From the NCBI GenBank assembly GCA_903889785.1, contig CAISYT010000164.1, forward strand, positions 1 to 10,685: a DNA stretch of 10,685 nucleotides. Direction: 5' to 3'. Shown piece after piece: positions 7,570 to 10,685 of the stretch (position 1 is its first letter; every line of letters begins with the position of its first letter). This DNA is from an uncultured Caulobacterales bacterium. Its GTDB lineage: Bacteria; Pseudomonadota; Alphaproteobacteria; Caulobacterales; Caulobacteraceae. The translations under genes and the position numbers were made by a program. The notes beneath the pieces were generated by a model. The model had not been told where the DNA came from and made no database searches. It saw only the letters and a list, made by a program, of their open reading frames with translations.

Positions 7570-9228
7570 ATGATTTCAAAAAGCCCTGACCCGTCGTCCG
7601 CGAAGCGCGGCGGCGGGATGATCCGCAACTTCATGATCTATTCCGGCCTGACCCTGGTCAGCCGACTGCTTGGCTTCGCCCGCGATATTTTTATCACCGC
7701 CAAACTGGGTGCGAGCCTGACCCCAGCGGCCGACGCCTTCCAGACAGCGCTCGCCTTTCCCAACCTGTTCCGCCGCATCTTTGCCGAGGGGGCCTTCGCG
7801 GCCGCCTTCGTACCGGCCTATGCCAAGTCTCTCGAAAAAGACGGCGAGGCGGTTGCCGACGAACTGGCCGGTGACGCCATGGCCACCCTGGCCGCAGCGA
7901 CCATCCTGATCACCCTGGTCTGCGAACTGGCCATGCCGTGGCTGATGTATGCGATCAATTTCGGCTTCGTCGACCAGCCGCTCAAGTTCAAGCTGGCGGT
8001 TCTTCTGACCCAGATCACCATGCCTTACCTGCCATGCATGGCTATCGTCGCCCACCTCTCGGGGGTGCTGAATGCACGCGGGCGGTTCGTGCTCTCGGGT
8101 GCCGCCCCCATCCTCTTGAACCTCTGCTTGCTGGTCGCGGTGATCCCGCAACACGATCCAGTGCATGCGGCCATTGCCTGTTCGATCTCGGTCATCGCTG
8201 CCGGCATATTCCAAGCGGCTCTGTTGGCCTGGGGCGTCAAGCAGACCGGGGCAAAGGTGCACTGGCGCCTGCCGCATCTCACCCCGGAGGTGAAGGCCCT
8301 GGTGGCGCGCGCCGTGCCGGGTGCCATCGCCGCCAGTGCCGTACAGCTTAACATTTTCGTCAGCGCCAACCTGGCCAGTTTCGTCAACGGCGGCCGTACC
8401 TGGCTGGCCACAGCCGACCGGCTCTATCAGCTGCCGCTGGGCTTGGTGGGCGTCGCCATCGGGGTAGCCTTGCTACCGCGTCTGTCTCGCGCGGTCTACG
8501 TCAAGGATGCGGTTGAGGCGCAGGGCGCGATGGATCAGGCCGTCACCTTCGCCATGGCCCTGACCTTGCCGGCCGCCGCCGCCATGGCGGCGATCCCGCT
8601 GTTTCTGGCCGACGCCCTATATGTTCGCGGGCAGTTCACCTTGTTCGACGCCCAGCAAACCGCCGGCGCGCTGTTCTTTTACGGCCTGGGCGTGCCGGCC
8701 TTCGTGCTGCAACAGCTCTATTCGCGGGCCTTCTTCGCGCGGCAGGACACCAAGTCGCCGATGCGTTTCGCGCTGATTTCCATGGCGGTGAATATCGCGG
8801 CCGGAGTGGTCCTGTTCAAGCTTATTGGGGTCAGCGGTATCGCCGCCGCCACAGCCCTGGCCTCCTGGATCAACGTTGGCCAGATGGCCTTCACCCTAGC
8901 CAAACGCGGTGACTATGCGCCCAGCTTAGCGGCCTGGTCGCGACTCGCGCGGATCGCGGCGGCCACAGCGGTTCTGGCCGCCTTACTGGGGGCCGCCGGA
9001 CATTGGCGTGCCCTAATCGAGGCCCCATTTCAGGTCATCCGCTGGCACGGCAAGAGTGTTGCGGCCAAGGAGATTGCCATCGCCCTGACCTTCATCGGCG
9101 CAGTCTTGGCCTATCCGCCCCTGCTGTTTGCCAGTGGCGGGCTGAAACTGGCTGAGATCAAGGCGGCGCTGCGCCGACGCGAGGGGCTGGGCGACGACGA
9201 CCTGGGCAATACGCCAGCCGGTGCCTGA
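7570..9228 (+). CDS. murJ: MurJ (MviN), lipid II flippase
   Basis: This 552-residue inner-membrane protein of the MOP/MVF family flips lipid II to the periplasm for peptidoglycan synthesis. About 14 hydrophobic segments can be counted. Residues matching those essential in E. coli MurJ are present: R32 (SRLLGF), R38 (FARD), D55 (ADAF), R68-R69 (NLFRRIFAEGAF) and D283-R284 (TADRLYQLPLG), the last equivalent to the E. coli Asp-Arg pair at 269-270. The segment VALLPRLSR after the sixth or seventh helix is also typical. I chose the ATG at 7570 because AGG at 7562-7564 lies five bases upstream and overlaps the glnD stop codon. A GTG at 7564 would add two residues. A later ATG at 7618 would still precede the first helix but has no spaced ribosome site. 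The near overlap with glnD suggests translational coupling. The C-terminal tail is short and charged. Confidence 0.96.
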   Translation: MISKSPDPSSAKRGGGMIRNFMIYSGLTLVSRLLGFARDIFITAKLGASLTPAADAFQTALAFPNLFRRIFAEGAFAAAFVPAYAKSLEKDGEAVADELAGDAMATLAAATILITLVCELAMPWLMYAINFGFVDQPLKFKLAVLLTQITMPYLPCMAIVAHLSGVLNARGRFVLSGAAPILLNLCLLVAVIPQHDPVHAAIACSISVIAAGIFQAALLAWGVKQTGAKVHWRLPHLTPEVKALVARAVPGAIAASAVQLNIFVSANLASFVNGGRTWLATADRLYQLPLGLVGVAIGVALLPRLSRAVYVKDAVEAQGAMDQAVTFAMALTLPAAAAMAAIPLFLADALYVRGQFTLFDAQQTAGALFFYGLGVPAFVLQQLYSRAFFARQDTKSPMRFALISMAVNIAAGVVLFKLIGVSGIAAATALASWINVGQMAFTLAKRGDYAPSLAAWSRLARIAAATAVLAALLGAAGHWRALIEAPFQVIRWHGKSVAAKEIAIALTFIGAVLAYPPLLFASGGLKLAEIKAALRRREGLGDDDLGNTPAGA

Positions 9229-9257
9229 TTGCCCTAGCCGGGCCGCTCGGCTAAGCC
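9229..9257 (+). promoter_or_regulatory. Weak candidate promoter upstream of trpS
   Basis: TTGCCCT (9229-9235) and GCTAAGCC (9250-9257), 14 bases apart, loosely resemble the Caulobacter housekeeping pattern TTGACGS-N10-14-GCTANAWC. A start would fall around 9264, at the edge of the 14-base palindrome. The -35 match is poor, and the stretch overlaps the murJ hairpin, so this is tentative. Confidence 0.2.
9235..9253 (+). other. Hairpin after murJ
   Basis: TAGCCG (9235-9240) and CGGCTA (9248-9253) form a perfect 6-base stem with a 7-base loop, starting seven bases after the murJ stop. No T-tract follows, so it is at best a weak terminator and may instead be a 3'-end stabiliser for the glnD-murJ message. 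Confidence 0.4.
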
Positions 9258-9263
9258 GCACCT

Positions 9264-9277
9264 GTCGTGCGCACGAC
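9264..9277. promoter_or_regulatory. Perfect 14-base palindrome, possible operator before trpS
   Basis: GTCGTGCGCACGAC is fully self-complementary with no central spacer and ends 30 bases before the trpS ATG. Dyads of this form are typical binding sites of dimeric repressors. As RNA it would lack a proper loop, which argues for a DNA-level role if any. No T-box-like leader or Trp-codon-rich peptide is seen nearby. The symmetry is directly visible; the regulatory role is inferred. Confidence 0.35.
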
Positions 9278-9307
9278 TTACGTCGCCCTTGTCAGAAGAT
9301 ATTTGTC

Positions 9308-10357
9308 ATGACCGACCAACCCTCTCCTGGTGTTTCTGGCGCCGACTATTCCGGCCCTCAACGGGTGCTTAGCGGCGTGCAGCCCTCTGGTGCCCTGCAC
9401 CTTGGTAACTACCTGGGCGCGCTCGTGAAGTTCGCCCGGCTGCAGCATGTGCAGCCGACTTTCATCTTTGTGGCCGACCTGCACGCCATCACTGTCTGGC
9501 AAGAGCCGGCCAAGCTGGCCGCCCAGACCCGTGAAATCGCCGCCGCCTATCTGGCTGCCGGTCTTGATCCGGCCAAGGCCGCCATCTTCCCGCAATCGGC
9601 CGTGCCCGAACACGCCGAACTGGCCTGGGTGTTCAACTGTGTCGCGCGGCTCGGCTGGCTCGACCGCATGACCCAGTTCAAGGAAAAGAGCGGCAAGCAC
9701 AAGGAGCGCTCGTCCGTGGGCCTCTACACCTACCCCGTGCTGCAGGCCGCGGACATCCTGGTCTATAAGGCGACCCACGTGCCGGTTGGCGAGGACCAGA
9801 AGCAGCACCTCGAACTGACCCGCGACATTGCCGCCAAGTTCAATCACGACTTCGATGCCCCCGGCTTTTTCCCCTTGCCCGAACCCTTGGTGCAAGGGCC
9901 AGGCGCGCGTGTGATGTCGTTGCGTGACGGCGCGGCCAAGATGAGCAAGTCGGATGAAAGCGACTATAGCCGCATCAACCTGACCGACGACGCAGACGCG
10001 ATCGCCCAGAAGATCCGAAAGGCCCGCACCGATGCGGCCCCCCTGCCAGAGACCCTGGAAGATCTTGCGACGCGCCCAGAGGCCGACAACCTCGTGGGTA
10101 TCTATGCCGCCCTTGCCAACCAGACCAAGGCCGAGGTTCTGGCCCAGTACGCGGGCCAGGGCTTTGGCAGTTTCAAGCCCGCCCTAACCGAGGTCATGGT
10201 CTCCACCATGGGTCCGGTCACCGCGAGGCTGAAGGATTACCTGTCTGACCCGGGCGAGATCGACTCCATCCTGGCCACCGGGGCTGCCCGCGCCCGCCAA
10301 ATCGCTCGCCCCGTGGTTGACGAGGTGCGTAAGCGGGTGGGGTTCTGGGGGGCGTAA
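9308..10357 (+). CDS. trpS: Tryptophanyl-tRNA synthetase
   Basis: TrpS (349 residues) is a cytoplasmic class Ic aminoacyl-tRNA synthetase that activates tryptophan with ATP and charges tRNA(Trp). The Rossmann fold carries the HIGH-type signature HLGN starting at H31 in QPSGALHLGNYLGA and the KMSKS loop KMSKS at 211-215. The conserved tryptophan/ATP pocket segments FVADLHAIT, YPVLQAADIL and PVGEDQKQHLELTRDIA are also present. Length is normal for bacterial TrpS (about 330-350). The ATG at 9308 is preceded by AGAAG (9294-9298), nine bases upstream, the best ribosome site in the window. An upstream in-frame GTG at 9221 would overlap the end of murJ and add a Cys/Arg-rich non-conserved stretch, so it is rejected. 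It follows murJ by 79 bases and may have its own promoter. Confidence 0.97.
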   Translation: MTDQPSPGVSGADYSGPQRVLSGVQPSGALHLGNYLGALVKFARLQHVQPTFIFVADLHAITVWQEPAKLAAQTREIAAAYLAAGLDPAKAAIFPQSAVPEHAELAWVFNCVARLGWLDRMTQFKEKSGKHKERSSVGLYTYPVLQAADILVYKATHVPVGEDQKQHLELTRDIAAKFNHDFDAPGFFPLPEPLVQGPGARVMSLRDGAAKMSKSDESDYSRINLTDDADAIAQKIRKARTDAAPLPETLEDLATRPEADNLVGIYAALANQTKAEVLAQYAGQGFGSFKPALTEVMVSTMGPVTARLKDYLSDPGEIDSILATGAARARQIARPVVDEVRKRVGFWGA

Positions 10358-10368
10358 GGGCCCCAAAG

Positions 10369-10397
10369 CTTGCGAAAAAAGCCATTCGGCTCCATCT
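10369..10397 (+). promoter_or_regulatory. Candidate promoter immediately upstream of the Nfu gene
   Basis: CTTGCGA (10369-10375) and CTCCATCT (10390-10397) are 14 bases apart. This gives 5 of 7 and 7 of 8 matches to the sigma-32 pattern CTTGAAA-N11-16-CCCCATNT, counting the free position. The overlapping TTGCGAA (10370-10376) and GCTCCATC (10389-10396), 12 bases apart, also fit the Caulobacter housekeeping pattern, especially at -10. Transcription would begin around 10403-10406, at the ATG itself, giving a leaderless or nearly leaderless message. That agrees with the absence of any Shine-Dalgarno. Confidence 0.4.
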
Positions 10398-10404
10398 ATC
10401 TGCC

Positions 10405-10685
10405 ATGTTCATCCAGACTGAGACCACGCCCAACCCGCAGGTACTAAAGTTCATGCCCGGCCGCGCCGTGCTTGAGGATGGCGGCATGGAGTTTCCTAAC
10501 GCCGAGGCTGCGGCGCGCTCACCCCTGGCCAGCGCCCTGTTCGCCCTCGATGGGGTGACCAAGGTCTATCTGGGCAATGATTTCCTGACTGTCGGCAAGT
10601 CCGAAGGCCGCGAATGGTCGCACCTGAAGGCACCGGTTCTGGCCGCAGTGATGGATCACTTCACCAGCGGCCGTCCGACCCTGCT
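10405..10685 (+). CDS. Nfu/NifU-like Fe-S cluster scaffold protein, N-terminal part, truncated by window end
   Basis: The reading frame is open from the ATG at 10405 to the last base (93 complete codons). It begins MFIQTETTPNPQVLKFMPG, the hallmark of the Nfu N-terminal domain found in bacterial and mitochondrial Nfu proteins. The domain continues with ARSPLASALFALDGVTKVYLG and NDFLTVGK, then the helix before the linker. Complete proteins of this type are about 185-190 residues and end in a NifU domain with a CxxC motif that binds a 4Fe-4S cluster for delivery to target enzymes. That half lies beyond the window, so its cysteines cannot be checked. No ribosome binding site is visible, and a candidate promoter lies directly against the start. 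It follows trpS on the same strand after 47 bases. The family assignment is firm; the specific symbol (nfuA or a nifU-like name) is left open. Confidence 0.93.
   Translation, partial: MFIQTETTPNPQVLKFMPGRAVLEDGGMEFPNAEAAARSPLASALFALDGVTKVYLGNDFLTVGKSEGREWSHLKAPVLAAVMDHFTSGRPTL

Noticed and set aside
9221..9307. GTG at 9221 as an upstream start for trpS
   Set aside because: It would overlap the end of murJ and add a non-conserved Cys/Arg-rich stretch, while ATG 9308 has a well-spaced AGAAG and the normal N-terminus.
10371..10391. Minus-strand terminator-like element, AGCC-GAAT-GGCT followed by a T run
   Set aside because: The stem is only four bases and no minus-strand gene is present to need it; the A-run more likely belongs to the Nfu promoter spacer.
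1..10685. A new mobile, defence or CRISPR-type system
   Set aside because: All seven genes are recognisable core housekeeping genes on one strand with similar composition. No repeat array, integrase, transposase, tRNA or attachment site was seen.

Overview
The window is a compact, high-GC, all-plus-strand block of conserved housekeeping genes from an alphaproteobacterium, most likely Caulobacterales/Caulobacteraceae. This rests on the character of the proteins (a DnaJ beginning MRDYYEILGL and carrying the RAAYDRFGHAGVNG segment, DnaK ending in DAEFEEVDD) and on the gene order dnaK-dnaJ-mutS-glnD-murJ-trpS-nfu. From memory, mutS-glnD-mviN-trpS is a widely conserved alphaproteobacterial cluster. 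The genus cannot be fixed from the sequence alone.

Layout: the 3' end of dnaK (1-453) is followed by a 186-base leader and dnaJ (641-1801). mutS (1813-4506) starts 11 bases after dnaJ and is probably co-transcribed with it. A 225-base gap holds a roughly 104-base imperfect palindrome of the dispersed GTCATCCCGG type found in many alphaproteobacterial genomes. glnD (4732-7563) and murJ (7570-9228) follow, nearly abutting. A 79-base gap with a hairpin and a perfect 14-base palindrome leads to trpS (9308-10357). After 47 bases comes the 5' part of an Nfu/NifU-like iron-sulfur scaffold gene (10405 to the window end). No stretch longer than 300 bases lacks a gene.

Functionally these are unlinked housekeeping tasks: protein folding (DnaK/DnaJ), mismatch repair (MutS), nitrogen sensing through PII modification (GlnD), lipid II flipping for the cell wall (MurJ), tryptophan charging (TrpS) and Fe-S cluster delivery (Nfu). 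Likely transcription units are dnaK-dnaJ-mutS, glnD-murJ, trpS and nfu, with the first possibly having an internal promoter before dnaJ.

I found no mobile gene, CRISPR array, RNA gene or new multi-gene system. The observations worth checking lie in the short gaps. Candidate promoters with matching architecture sit ahead of dnaJ and nfu, the latter placed to give a leaderless transcript. The dnaJ leader is rich in inverted repeats, the long palindrome lies between mutS and glnD, and the 14-base dyad lies before trpS.
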